64,000 nucleotides of DNA from positions 682,001 to 746,000 of the forward strand of contig OZ037862.1 of NCBI GenBank assembly GCA_964035575.1, written 5' to 3'. Source of the DNA: Rhynchopus sp. YZ270_cl-10. Its lineage: Eukaryota; Euglenozoa; Diplonemea; Diplonemida; Diplonemidae. Shown here in pieces: positions 41,035-52,371 of this stretch. Both the position numbers and the translations under genes were made by a program. How positions within the stretch are numbered: the first letter of the stretch is position 1; each line of letters starts with the position of its first letter. The notes under the pieces were generated by a model, which was not told the origin of the DNA, searched no databases, and saw only the letters and a program-made list of their open reading frames with translations.

Positions 41035-42087
41035 ATGGTACCTGACGACGATTTCGAAGGTGATGTATGCCCGCTTTGTAGGGATGTGTTGTTCAAACCT
41101 GCGGTGCTTCCTTGTGGACATGTGTTCTGCAAGGCGTGTATTGGGGATATCGAGACACACTCGCAGACACAGCACAATGCGAAATGCCCTGTGTGTCGAC
41201 GCATCCTGCCCTCTGTGCAGGACCTGGCGGAGTGCCACCTGCTCACCTCGTTGTTAGAGGAGAAGCACGCTGAGGCGTACCAGCGTCGCCGCAAGGAGTA
41301 CGCATCGCACACATACGACACAGAGGTGCTCCCCATCTTCGTTCTCGACACAATCCTCCCCCTACAACACATGCGTCTCTACATCTACGAGCCACGCTAC
41401 AAGCTCATGATACAAAGAGTGCTCGCCTCAGGGGGTAAGGCGCGCTTCGGCATGATCGGCCACAACCCCACCACCGGCGCGCAAATGAAAAAGGGGACCG
41501 AGCTCTTAGTAACAGAGTGCCTGCGGCGAAATGGGTGCTATTTTGTGGAAACCGTCGCACAGCGCGTCTTTGAGACAAAGGAGAAGTGGATGCAGGATGA
41601 ATACCTCTGTGCGAAGGTGTGCTGGGAGAAGGAGGATGTGCCGGAGGACACGGAGACACTAATGTCGGAGGAGGAGCTGATGGAGAAGAAGGGGGTGTGG
41701 GAGCGGTTGGTTGTGGAAGGGGGGTGGCAGAGTGCGAGCCAGCTTGCGACGACGCGTATGCAGCTTGGAAAGGCTCCGAAGACACTTGGCCAGCAGGCAC
41801 TGTGGTTGGGAGCACTGCTTAACCCATTACCCGCCATAGATGCGGCGGCAGACATTCGGCCCTTTGTGATCGAAGAGGAATGTGCAAAGAAGCGTTACAC
41901 CCTCGTCACCAACGAGCTTGAAGCAAGCATCGCACGCCTCCAAACAGAAAACAACTCCAAGCTCAAAAGCCTCCGCCGTGCCCTACAACGCTACGCAATA
42001 ACCCGCTACATGCCCCTCTTCGTTGCAATCCTTCTCATAGATATGTACATCAGATGGCGGAGCAGCGGAGAGATCGAAGAGTTGTGA
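41035..42087 (+). CDS. RING finger plus LON-substrate-domain protein, paralogue 2 (membrane-anchored)
   Basis: Single exon, 350 residues, starting 18 bases after an acceptor-like TTTCTCTCTCAG. RING at residues ~11-58 (CPLCRD, PCGHVFCKACI, CPVCRRILP). LON substrate domain from ~100 (LPIFVLDTILPLQHMRLYI, YEPRYKLMIQRVL, KARFGMIGH) to ~275 (QALWLGALLNPLP). A coiled stretch follows (LEASIARLQTENNSKLKSLR), then a hydrophobic segment at ~322-338 (YMPLFVAILLIDMYI) close to the C-terminus, suggesting a tail anchor in the ER or an outer membrane. It shares gene order and full domain plan with paralogue 1 at 36.4 kb, so the pair arose by local duplication around RSPH9 and then diverged in localisation. 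Predicted E3 ubiquitin ligase. Confidence 0.85.
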   Translation: MVPDDDFEGDVCPLCRDVLFKPAVLPCGHVFCKACIGDIETHSQTQHNAKCPVCRRILPSVQDLAECHLLTSLLEEKHAEAYQRRRKEYASHTYDTEVLPIFVLDTILPLQHMRLYIYEPRYKLMIQRVLASGGKARFGMIGHNPTTGAQMKKGTELLVTECLRRNGCYFVETVAQRVFETKEKWMQDEYLCAKVCWEKEDVPEDTETLMSEEELMEKKGVWERLVVEGGWQSASQLATTRMQLGKAPKTLGQQALWLGALLNPLPAIDAAADIRPFVIEEECAKKRYTLVTNELEASIARLQTENNSKLKSLRRALQRYAITRYMPLFVAILLIDMYIRWRSSGEIEEL

Positions 42088-44462
42088 GTTCTTGCACATT
42101 TTTTTTTTTTCCAAAACATCTTTAAAAAAACCGAAAACTGAAATTCTGTGCATAAAGCGGCTTCGGCCAAGAGCTTACGATATGTTTACACTCTTTTTTT
42201 TTTTGGTGACTAACACGAGAGGCTTATGGGGCATCTTATAACCTTTTTATTTTCAAATTCTGCATTTGACGAAGTGCGTTGGGCGGCTTTCAAAATTCTC
42301 TCTTTTGGTGAAAGATGTGTGCACGAGAGGCATATTTATTTTACAATACACTCTGATTGGGTTTGTCCAACAAGGCTCCTGGGGCAGATTACCCGAAAGT
42401 TTATTTTAGAAGGGAGGCGAAATCTCGTCTGTGTTGATGCACAACAATGTTCTGTTTTAATAAATCTCGTAAAATCGCAAGCATTGTTCAACCCCCTCAA
42501 ACCCTAATAGGAAACCCTAATCGGACCGACAGAAATTATCAAAAAGGACAGCTTTTATTGATCTTCTTCAGGACCGTTATTTTAGCTTTCCGCCTGCAGA
42601 TCATGTTTCTCGACGTGCCGTGTATCTAGCTCGCGGTCGACTTCGAAGTACGCACAATGGTCTTCCTCGCCAAACAGACCTCAAACATCCGCGATCGTGG
42701 GCGGGTCATACAAAGCTCATAGTAAAAGCTAACATACGAGCATTAACAGCGAACCTCCGCCGCGCCCCATTCCTGTGAAGGGGGGTCGTGTGCACTCCCT
42801 CCGTTCCAGACGCCGTGTTGTGCTCCAGGATCATGTTTTCTTGAATATTTAAACCGTGTTATCACCCCTTCCCAGAGGATGGGGAAATGACTGTGCCCTG
42901 CTTACAGTTTCCCTGTAAGCAACTCCCAAAATACAACACTCCGGGGGTTCGAGATAACCCGCGGAGTGTCAGTGCCCTGCGTCCCAGAGGCGTTTTTTGC
43001 ACTATCAACTTCACCCTTTTTCTTTTGATTATTTGATTCTACTGCCGGTAACTTTATCCTTTTCTGGCCCAAGATTGGGGATGAATAGTTTCACCCCCGT
43101 TTTTGATGTGCACGAGAGGTACATTCATCCTTTAAGCTTCTCCCCCTTTTAGGTGACTTAACATGAGGCTTAGGTTCATCTTATACCCTTTTTCTTTTGT
43201 TTTCTTTTTAGTTGACGAGCCCATCCTACCAACTTTACTCGTTTCTATTATTGTGTTCACGAGAGACTTTCTTTTGCCCTCTTTCTTATTCCTGAAGGAA
43301 TTACCATAACTCATTATCAAAAGGAATCCGTGGACGACCCATGTAGTTGGACACCCTTAGTGGACAGGTGGCTCAACCGCTCATAAGTCTCTATGATATG
43401 GTACTTCAAAAACGTTTTCAACACTTTTATGTTTCCTTTTTGTTTAAAGGGTTCTGTGCACGTGAGTGTGCGCATTTATCCTTTTCCTGTCAGTCAGTGT
43501 AAAAAATACACGGTTTCCCTATATTTTCTTCGACTTAAAAAAAAAAACCCCCCACGCACCTGAAAATGAAGGTTTTCAGCAACATTTTGTGGCGGGAACA
43601 AAAAAAAGCGTGCAGGCTATCTCCAGGGTGCGTGACCGTTATTAGATTCAAAAAGGGAAGTGCATATCCTTTGCTACCCCCCATTTTTTACTTCAGTTCA
43701 AATTCTACCAAAAGAACGAAAACCCGGGGTGGGGGGAAACATACAAACAACGTTGAAAACGGGCTTAAGCCAAAAAAAAAAAAAATACAGAACCTTCTCA
43801 ATTTCCTCCCATTTTGTTTTTGTTCGCAGAATGTCGCTTTTTTGTCTGAGTGATGTGTCAGGGGGGCGGGCCGGGCCATGAGTACTAACCAATGCACCAT
43901 TGCTGTATTGCTTCCACACGGCTGGCGTACTGTAGGGGTTGGTGCGCACCAAGGCAATGAGTAGAGCTATTGTCTCAGCAGGGCTGTCTCTGTAGGGCAG
44001 AATGAGGACGGTGCTCACAATCGCCTTACCGTACAATCAAGGTGGCTAAACACGACTATGCGCACATCCCACAAACGTGCTTTTTGGTGTCCTCACAGCG
44101 ACGATCCGATTGCAGTCTCCTGCTGTCTTCGTGGAGCGGGGGGGTGTTCCTGAGGTGGCGTCACTCTAGCAGAACGACGTACGTCTGTGTACGGTGTGCA
44201 GGCCTTTCAGCAACAGCGCTGTGCAGTTCATCCTAGGCAAGGAAGAAGGGAAGGGGGTGCATTCCTGGTAAAGGTAGAGGTCTGGTTGCCCTACGGTTGC
44301 TTTGCCTGAGTTGTTTCTGTGTTGCTGCTGGGGATGGAGGGGTGTTGATAATATGTTGGATTGCCATTGGCAGACGGTGTCCGCTCACAAGAAAAGGCCT
44401 CTGTCCAAACTGTTCATTTCGATGATCACGTTACAGGGCACTGGGGGTTTGGGGGTTATGGG
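42088..44462. other. 2.4-kb repeat-rich spacer
   Basis: No gene recognised. Modules: A at 42205-42237 (118 bases after the RING-LON stop) and 43151-43181, C at 42311-42343 and 43104-43138, B at 42971-43014, and a weak A-like piece at 44039. 43860-44460 is GC-richer but has no coherent open frame or family similarity. Confidence 0.5.
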
Positions 44463-47057
44463 GGTCTTCACAGTGTTGTAAAAAGACAGGGTCCTGGCAA
44501 AAAAGACCAAAAAAGACCATAAAAGACCAAAAAAGGCCAAAAAAGACCATAAAAGACACAAAAAAGACACAAAAAAGACATAGAGGGACTCTACCTTGCA
44601 GAAAAAAAAGCACTCCACGCGTTTTGAACACAAATCGCAGGTTTTCCTAAAGCTGAATCTAAATTCTGAAACTAAAACTAAAACTAAAAATGGAAAACCT
44701 TTCACCACTCAACCGACTCTTCATCTTCATCGCTGTCGTTTCCTTCAGCAGGAGCTGCCTCGACTTCAGGAGCTTCTGCTTCTGCTTCTGCGTCGCAGTC
44801 AATCACAGGTTCTCCTGGTTTGGCACCCTCGATTTCAAACCAGGAGTCACCTTTGCCAGTGCGGAGGCAACTGTGAATCTGCGTCAGCTTCGTCACTCGC
44901 GCCGAGAGGAGTCGATTCCTCCGCAACTGCGACATCCAGCCCATTGTGCTGAATTGCCGTTCGAGTTCGGCACTCGAGGCTCGGATCCCCGACACTCTGT
45001 ACCCAATCCTGCAGAGCTTCACGTCTTTCTCGCTCCCTCCATCGCTCTGCACCTCCAGCAAGAATATCCTCCACCACTCCTCTGGTGTCTTGGTCTTCGC
45101 AAGATCCCACATCCCGTCATTTGCAAAAATGCCGGATGCAGTGCGAAACTCGATCAGACACGCCGACAGTGCCGCGCCCCCCAGTTTTTTGAGGTAGGCA
45201 GAGGCGTTCTTCTTCACCTCTGCACACGGAGCCCAACCTGCCAGTTTGGTCAGCGGGTGTTTTGCTGGCAGGTCCTTTGCTTCTTTGTACACCTGTGTGA
45301 TTGTTGTTGTTGTTGTTGTTGGGATCAATATGGCTGAAGTATACCTGAAAAAATGGGTTGAGAAGAGTCGCAGCGGAGAAAACACCGTCCTCGTGAGTGA
45401 TGTAGCGAGAAACACGCACTTGGATTTTTTTAATAACGTTCTCCATTTTCTGTTTGTCTTCCACCGTTGCCAAAGCTGCCTTCGTCTCTTTTGCTGCACT
45501 CAGAGCTTGCTCAAGAAGCGGAATCACAAACCCAATCCTACACGAATCCGACTGCAACAAGTTGACCACAACACCAGCCTTCTCCACAAATTTGTGAATC
45601 GCGCGAATCAGAGGCATGCTGTTGCAGACTTTAAGAATATCTGGGCAGCGGGCGAGTGCTTCCTCATCATCGGCAACAAGCAACAGAGCCTCTCGGTATT
45701 GCGCGACGAAGTCGAACAGCTTTGACGTTGTAGTCCATCTGGTAATCGCCATAAGCTTTGGCGCGTTCGTTCGCTGACTCAGTTCAGTCTGTTTTTCCTT
45801 CAAAACAGCCCTGAGGTAGTCAACATTCTTCAGAGACGCTACAACGCTGTTCAGCAACTTTGTCACGTAGTTGAATTCCTGTCCCGTTTCGTTGCCTTTG
45901 GATTTCTTGGTCCCGAGACAGTCATTCACCATGCGTTGTACAGTATGGGCAGCGCAGACAATGGTGTGCACGTCAATGTTCTTTTTTTTTAGTTCGGCTT
46001 TGAAGAGTTTGTTTGCCTTGGTAGCTGTCGTATCTCCATCTGAAATGAGTGCAACAGCTTTTTTTTGAAATTTTTCTGGTGTTTGCGTGAGGTGTGAAAG
46101 AAGCTCCTGCGCGTTGTGTTGTTTTTGTTGTAAGATCCCGCTGTTCACGATCAATCCTGCCTGCTCCCCTGCTGTTCCGGCGCACGCAAAAACTTTTTCT
46201 GCTCGCGAATTTTTCCAGGTGTCCGACTGGAGGGAGATGTGCTCGTTTTTTGCGAGCTTATCAAACTTCGGAACACAGATGGTGGTGTGCACCTTGTCCA
46301 GCAAAGTTGTGGAGATGACGTGTCGGCTGGGTATGTGTTCTTTTTTTAGCCCTGGTCTCGTTGCCATCATGGCCTCAATAAAAAGTGGACTATCGACTAC
46401 CGAGAAGGGCACCCCTGCGGCGAACACGAACTTCGCCCAGGCGAGATGCATCTCCTCGATCTCCTTCGCGTTCGGTGCAGGGATGCAGGGGATGCGGGTT
46501 TGGCTCTTTTCGAGCTTCGCCCTCTTTGCAGCAGGCGCTTCAGCCGGTGCCGTCGTGTCGGAGCGGGATCTTTTCGCCCGCTCTTCTTCCTCTTCGATCC
46601 TCTGTTTCGCCCTGTCACTCTTCTTCGGGCAGTCCTCCACGATGTGCTTCTTCATCCGTGTGGCTGAAATGCCGTTCTTCGCCAACCTGTACCCGCAGCC
46701 CTCCCCCTTGCACTCGAGGTAGTCAACCTCGTTCTCCGTCACCTCCACGTACTCCTCGCGGCTCCAGCAGCTCTTCCTCCCTGGCATTTTATTATTATTC
46801 CCCTGATTAGTCTGTGTTGATACTCTGTAAGTGTGGGTGTTTGTGATGTTTGCGGGATCCCTTTTCAGCTCAGCTCCATGGGCTCATAAGCACCATAACC
46901 CCAAAAACGTGCGCTCAAAAAAGACCAAAAAAGACCGAAAATGCTGGCAAAAAAGACCAAAAAAGACCGAAAATGCTGGCAAAAAAGACCAAAAAAGACC
47001 AAAAAAGACACATCAAAAAAGACACAAAAAAGACACTGCCACAACACTGGGTCTTCA
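44463..47057 (-). mobile_element. Complete hAT-superfamily DNA transposon with 8-bp target duplications
   Basis: The element itself is 44471-47049 (2579 bp). Its ends are inverted repeats starting CAGTGTTGT on the left and the complement ACAACACTG on the right, a typical hAT terminus. The flanks GGTCTTCA (44463-44470) and GGTCTTCA (47050-47057) are a perfect 8-bp target-site duplication, diagnostic of hAT. Both subterminal regions carry arrays of the box AAAAAAGACC (44497-44580 and 46918-47036), probable transposase binding sites. It encodes one transposase on the minus strand. The intact target duplication and nearly intact gene indicate a recent insertion. Confidence 0.93.
44702..46787 (-). 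CDS. hAT transposase (one frameshift)
   Basis: Read from ATG at 46787 leftward. Residues ~20-55 form a BED-type zinc finger (CKGEGCGYRLAKNGISATRM then H and C). The RNase-H-like core follows, with SDGDTTATKANKLF carrying a catalytic-type Asp and VCAAHTVQRMVNDCLG the conserved CxxH region. The C-terminal hAT dimerisation segment is SSAELERQFSTMGWMSQLRR plus RNRLLSARVTKL, with an acidic tail. The reading frame changes around an (AAC)n run at about 45300-45325: the N-terminal 500 codons are in one frame and the dimerisation domain in another, so a repeat-length change has broken the gene, or a -1/+1 slip is used. Otherwise no stops are seen. Confidence 0.88.
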
Positions 47058-48319
47058 TCATGTCTCATGATGAACGTCAGGGGTCTTGCTGTGTATAACA
47101 TTGGCACAAGACCTAGATATGCATCACAACCAACCTTCAGGTCAGTGCAATGACTAATGTAGTGTGAGGCAGTGAGTTATTGTGGCGCGAAATGGGTTGG
47201 GTAGGGCTTGTTTGAAAGAGGTATGCTCACCTTTCAACCTGAGTTTTGAAACGGCTGGGTTTGCATCCAGTGAGGCACAGTCATCTCAAGCTTTATGATC
47301 TTTGGGTGGAGGGGAAGGGGTTGTAGAGCACTGTCAACGTCCCCCGAGCTTTTGGCGTCCGACTAATAATGGTCATTAGTCAGGCAAAGAATTTTCCCAA
47401 AGCTCCGAGCTTTTGGCGTCCCTGTTAGTAGCGCTGTCTACTGCAGGCGACAACAACTGCACTTATCGGTGGATGTCTTGGCTCTGGGATCAATGAAGAC
47501 CGCAGCTAGACGCGATATTTCAAATGGGAATCACTCTGGGATGGGACACATTCGCCACCTTCGGGATATTTCTCCTCTGGTTCATAAACTAGACATATTC
47601 TGGGGGCACTACGTCATCCTCGCCCATCCCATCAAAACGAGGGCTGGACACAAAGCGCTCGGTGCAACACAGCGCACTCTCTATTATCCCCTGGACACCC
47701 GTACAACACGCTTGAGCGAGAGAGCAACGTTGTAACGCTTTATGGGGGTGGGGTGCGGGGGAGGGGATTGCTGACCACGACTATCAGTACCTGGCAGCAT
47801 ATCGTTTCCCCCCCCTGAGGGCCCCCCTTCCCGAACGATACCTTTTGACCTCCTGCCTTTGGCCTTCTCGTTGCGAGGTCATCTGCGGTAGAGGTTGGGG
47901 CACCTAGAGTCGTATCTTGCATCTTGAGTTGTAGGGGGGTGAGGGTGGGAAATGCTCTGAGTGGGTTTCTGATCAACTGCGCCGTAGCGAGTATTAGCTG
48001 TTCCCGAGATAGGTGATATTGGTGAGGGTGGGTAGATGGGAGGTGTTGTGGAGGGGTTTGATTCGATTTCGCGGTCGTGTGGGAGTGGTCAGATCTGATG
48101 TGGGATGTGTGTTTGGGATTAGGGTGTTGGGTAACTGAGGGGTGTTGCCTGTCGTGGGGGGTTGGGTTTTTGGCATGTAAAAAAGCGTTTTGTTTTGTCT
48201 CAATTGGGAGGAAGGGTTGTGGTGTTGTTCTTTCCCCACCTCCTCGCGATCAAAAGGTAGTGGGTAAAACGTCCACTTGAGCAAAGTTTTGAAAAAATAT
48301 AAAATAAAAACACAACAAG
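47058..48319. other. Spacer with a second rRNA-like fragment
   Basis: No protein gene. 47347 and 47405 both carry CCGAGCTTTTGGCGTCC, the second being the start of the segment shared with 19.4 kb. The region 47580-48300 is G-rich and has no family similarity. The topoisomerase leader (AAAATATAAAATAAAAACAC) is A-rich. Confidence 0.5.
47455..47580 (+). rRNA. 5.8S rRNA-like fragment, copy 2
   Basis: Almost identical to copy 1 at 19.45 kb over about 130 bases (from 47404), including CGGTGGATGTCTTGGCTC and ATGAAGACCGCAGCTAGACG. Differences are a G/A change in GGATCGATG/GGATCAATG, one extra T, and divergence and a short deletion after ACTCTGGGAT. No adjacent SSU or LSU sequence. Same orientation as copy 1. 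Confidence 0.65.
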
Positions 48320-51300
48320 ATGAAGTCCCGCAAGACGGCAAAGTCGGTGATGAAGACTGCGCAGTACATCGCTGCGTTGGGTCAGACGAAGCCCGTTGAG
48401 GATCGGTACCAGACTATCACGCCACGTGAGCACGTCCTGCAGCGCCCTGAGATGTATATCGGTTCCAAGCGGCACGAGCTCAGCAAAATCTGGGACAATG
48501 ACGGCGCGCTGACGGAGATGTCGATCGCACCTGGCCTCGCAAAGATCATTGACGAGCTTTTGGTGAATGCTGCCGACAACTACCACAGAACCATCAACAC
48601 ATCACGGCCGACAACGAACCTTGATGTGAACATTGACTACGACACGGGCGCAATCACAATCACGAACAACGGACGCTGCATCGACGTTGCCTGGCACGAG
48701 ACAGCACAGATGTACTGCCCCGAACTCGTCTTCGGCGAGTTCCAAGCGGGGTCCAACTTCGACGACAGCGCACAGCGCATCACAGGAGGGCGCAACGGTG
48801 TAGGTGCAACTGTTGCGAACACGCTATGCGAGTACTTCAAGGTGGAGGTGGCCGACACGGCACGTGGCCTGCTCTACGTGCAGGAGTGGCACGACTCCAT
48901 GTCCCGCAAGTCCGCTCCGTCCATCACACCTATCACAGCGCCGGGCACCACCGAGTACACGAGGGTCACCTTCAAGCCGCTGTACTCCTTCTTCAACATG
49001 TCCACCCTCGACATGGCGCACACGGCGCTGTTCCAACGTCGGGTGCGTGACATCTCAGCCTGCTGTCCTGGACTCACCGTCTACCTGAACGGCGAACGGA
49101 TTAGCGGCTCCGGGTTTGTAGGATACGTTCGCGAATGGTTTGGCGCAGGTGCGGCGAAAAACGAGGACGTGTCAGTCGGAGCTGAGTCCCTGGTGGAGAC
49201 AAGCATCAGGAGCACAGATGGACACAAGTGGGAGATTGTGACAGGCCCAGGCGCTATCTCGAACTTTTCGTTTGTCAACGCGATCTGCACGTCCAGCGGA
49301 GGTGCGCACATCCGGTACGTGAAGGGCGTAGTCGTCAAGGCTGTGGTGGCACACATCAAGGAGCTGATGCCCTCACTTAAAATGCAGGAATCCGTTGTAC
49401 GGGACAACATCTCCATCTTCATCAACGCACTAATCTCCAACCCCGAGTTTGATGCGCAGACGAAGGACAAGCTGACCTACCCCTCTATGCGGGAGGTAAA
49501 CACCCTTATCACCATCCCACACGAGTACCTCGAAAGGATCTGTGAGAACAAGCAGATCATAGATCCGATCTTAGACTTACTCAGACGGCCCTCCTTTGTT
49601 GCAAAGCGGCCCCCAAAGGCTGTGCTCATTCCGAAGCTTGAGGACGCAAAGGAAGCAGGGAGCACAAACTCCAAATACTGCTCACTCATCATTACCGAGG
49701 GGGACTCAGCTAAATCTCTTGCTGTGGCCGGGCTGTCGGTGGTGGGGCGGAAGCACTTTGGTGTGTATCCTGTGAGAGGCAAGTTGCTGAACGTCTCAAA
49801 AACGACGATGGAGAGGGTGGACTCGAGCAAGTTGCTGCAAGAGCTGCAGAAGGTTCTTGGCCTCAAGACCAATCTGACGTACCAGACAGAGGAGGAGAAA
49901 CGGACGCTTCGCTACGGGAGCATCAGTCTGATGTGTGACCAGGACCACGACGGCATGCACATCAAAGGGCTGATCATCAACTGGATCGCACAGATGTGGC
50001 CAGCTCTGCTCGAGCAAGGTCTTCTGATGGGCCCGATGAAGACCACCACATCTGTGCCGCCCTTGAAGGAGGAGCAGAGAATGCCGTTTCTGCGACAGAT
50101 CACCACCCCCCTTGTGAAGGCGACGGCCCCTGGCGAGGCGGACCAGTGGTTCTTTTCGCAGGAGAAGGCTGAGGAGTTTAGGGCGAAGAACGAAGGCACA
50201 GACAAAGACTGGACCTACAAGTACTACAAGGGGCTTGGGTCATCGACGTCGAAGGAGGGGCGGGAGTACTTCCAGATGCTCTTTGACAAATCGAAGCCGT
50301 TGCTGAGGTCGTTCGACCACATGGATGAGGCAGACTCAGTCGCTCTTGCCACTGCGTTCAACAGCTGTGTCAGCAAACGCAGACAGTGGCTGACCAGTGA
50401 GATTACTCAAACGGACAGCGCTCCGCAGAGCATCTCGCACTTTGTGGAGACACAGCTTTCGTCGTACTTCCACTACAGCAACCTGCGTGCGATTCCTTGC
50501 TTCATGGACGGGCTCAAGCCTTCCCTGCGGAAGGTGCTCTTCACGTGTCTAGAGCGTGGCATTGACAAGAAGGAGACGCGCGTGGCACAGCTGTCCGGCG
50601 CTGTGTCGGAGCGGACGAACTACCACCACGGGGAGCTATCCCTGCAGGAGGGCATCATCAAGATGGCGCAGCGCTTCGTCGGGTCCGGCAACAACATCCC
50701 CCTTCTCGAGGACGTCGGCCAGTTCGGCACACGGCTGGCAGGTGGACAAGACCATGCGTCCCCGAGGTACATCTCCACGAAGCTCTCGCCTCTCGCACGC
50801 GCACTGTTCCGCCCAGAGGACGACATGCTGCTCGAACGCGCCACGGACGAGGGGCGTGAGATCGAGCCCACCTACTTCGTCCCGATCCTGCCCCTCCTGC
50901 TGGTCAACGGATCGCAGGGGATTGGTTCTGGGTTCTCCACGAACATCCCCTCCTATGACCCGCTGGTGATTGTGTCGTATTTGTTCTCGACGATGAGCCT
51001 TGCACAAAACACGGATTGTGCTGGGAACATTGCGCATGTGCAGGACATAAGTCAGCAGGTAATGGACGCACAGCAGAGCTACTCGGTGCTGCTCGAACAG
51101 CTCAAGAAGCAGCACTACAAGACGGCGCTGGGGCAGTGGCGTGAGAGGACCAAGGTCACGAAGAAGGCTAAGAGGGTGCCGGGTCAGAAGAAGACCTCGG
51201 ACGCTGTCCGCGAGTCGCAGTTTATCGCACGTTATATCAGACGTCTGGCAGAGACCTCCCCAGAGAAGCGCACGCTTGACGAAAAAAAGGTCCAGCTGCA

Positions 51301-52303
51301 GCACGTAGTCATGAACCACAGGTTCGCAAAGGCCAACCCAGTCTACCCCTGGTACCACGGCCACCGTGCACCCTTTGGCAAGAGAAAAAGCAAGGGCCGA
51401 TTCACTATTATCCGCGACACAGCAATCGTCACGGAGCTCCCCGTCGGGGAGTGGACGGACAACTTCAAGAGCTTCATCGAGGATCAGATCGTGAAGAAGG
51501 TCTTCCGCAGCTTCGAGAACAACAGCTGCGAGGCGACCGTCGACTTCCGCATCAAGCTGGCCGCGGACGCCAACAGAGAACCAACCGCAGCGGCTGTGAA
51601 AATCCTAGAGCAGCGTCTGCAGCGCAACCACCAGCAGCATGCTGTTGTTGTGCGGCCTGACGGCTTCACTGAACAGGGCGCAGGCATGATGTTCCTCTCA
51701 GACCCCTTCGACGTGGTTGTCCCGTTGTACATGCCAAAGCGACTTGAGCTCTACAAGCGACGTGTGGATGCGCAGCTCGAAATCCTCGACACACAGATGA
51801 AAGCCTTGCAAATTGACGTGCGTTTGGCAAACCTCGTGCGGGAACCTAACGTCCTCCGCAATCTCCTGTCAGGGAAAATGAAGTTTTCCAAGGTTGCAGA
51901 AAAAGCTGGTGTTCCTGCTGACAAGACCAACAAGATGAGTGCCACACGTCTCCTTGAACTGACGCCAGCATACGCAGAGAAGAGCGTGCAGCGTCTGCAG
52001 AAAAGGATCACAGCCTTGAAGGCATCAGAGCCCACGGACCTCTGGAAGCAAGAACTCCTCCAGTTCCTGGCTGTTTACTTCGACTACTTCAATTACAAAC
52101 TCTCTGAGCTGGAGGAGCGTATGGTCGCTGTCAAGGAGTTCAACGTAGAGGTAAGGACCTTTGTGTACTCGCATTTCAACACACCCATGACGAAGAAAGG
52201 AAGTGACCAAGGCAGCGCTGAAGCCAATGCCGAAAGCGAAAACAACAACGAAAACAACGATGATAAACACGACGATGAATGCAACGATGAAAACAAAGAC
52301 TAA
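48320..52303 (+). CDS. TOP2: DNA topoisomerase II
   Basis: Single exon of 1327 residues. All type IIA hallmarks are present: GHKL ATPase (ELLVNAADNYHR, ITNNGRCIDV, GRNGVGATVANT), Toprim domain with EGDSAKSLA (E460) and DQDHDGMHIKG (D540, D542, D544) for metal binding, YPVRGKLLNV, and the winged-helix catalytic tyrosine in ASPRYISTKLSPLARALF (Y817). The gate and C-terminal coiled-coil regions follow. The C-terminal domain is short and ends in an Asn/Asp/Glu-rich tail (NNENNDDKHDDE). The enzyme passes one duplex through another in an ATP-dependent cycle and is needed for chromosome segregation. Length is at the small end of eukaryotic TOP2 (1200-1600). Confidence 0.98.
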   Translation: MKSRKTAKSVMKTAQYIAALGQTKPVEDRYQTITPREHVLQRPEMYIGSKRHELSKIWDNDGALTEMSIAPGLAKIIDELLVNAADNYHRTINTSRPTTNLDVNIDYDTGAITITNNGRCIDVAWHETAQMYCPELVFGEFQAGSNFDDSAQRITGGRNGVGATVANTLCEYFKVEVADTARGLLYVQEWHDSMSRKSAPSITPITAPGTTEYTRVTFKPLYSFFNMSTLDMAHTALFQRRVRDISACCPGLTVYLNGERISGSGFVGYVREWFGAGAAKNEDVSVGAESLVETSIRSTDGHKWEIVTGPGAISNFSFVNAICTSSGGAHIRYVKGVVVKAVVAHIKELMPSLKMQESVVRDNISIFINALISNPEFDAQTKDKLTYPSMREVNTLITIPHEYLERICENKQIIDPILDLLRRPSFVAKRPPKAVLIPKLEDAKEAGSTNSKYCSLIITEGDSAKSLAVAGLSVVGRKHFGVYPVRGKLLNVSKTTMERVDSSKLLQELQKVLGLKTNLTYQTEEEKRTLRYGSISLMCDQDHDGMHIKGLIINWIAQMWPALLEQGLLMGPMKTTTSVPPLKEEQRMPFLRQITTPLVKATAPGEADQWFFSQEKAEEFRAKNEGTDKDWTYKYYKGLGSSTSKEGREYFQMLFDKSKPLLRSFDHMDEADSVALATAFNSCVSKRRQWLTSEITQTDSAPQSISHFVETQLSSYFHYSNLRAIPCFMDGLKPSLRKVLFTCLERGIDKKETRVAQLSGAVSERTNYHHGELSLQEGIIKMAQRFVGSGNNIPLLEDVGQFGTRLAGGQDHASPRYISTKLSPLARALFRPEDDMLLERATDEGREIEPTYFVPILPLLLVNGSQGIGSGFSTNIPSYDPLVIVSYLFSTMSLAQNTDCAGNIAHVQDISQQVMDAQQSYSVLLEQLKKQHYKTALGQWRERTKVTKKAKRVPGQKKTSDAVRESQFIARYIRRLAETSPEKRTLDEKKVQLQHVVMNHRFAKANPVYPWYHGHRAPFGKRKSKGRFTIIRDTAIVTELPVGEWTDNFKSFIEDQIVKKVFRSFENNSCEATVDFRIKLAADANREPTAAAVKILEQRLQRNHQQHAVVVRPDGFTEQGAGMMFLSDPFDVVVPLYMPKRLELYKRRVDAQLEILDTQMKALQIDVRLANLVREPNVLRNLLSGKMKFSKVAEKAGVPADKTNKMSATRLLELTPAYAEKSVQRLQKRITALKASEPTDLWKQELLQFLAVYFDYFNYKLSELEERMVAVKEFNVEVRTFVYSHFNTPMTKKGSDQGSAEANAESENNNENNDDKHDDECNDENKD

Positions 52304-52331
52304 ACTGCAAACAACGAATCATCGCCCTAGA

Positions 52332-52371
<40 letters not shown>

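Noticed and set aside
43566-44236. Short ORFs in the 42-44 kb spacer as genes
   Set aside because: K/F/S-rich, interrupted, without acceptor, leader or family similarity.
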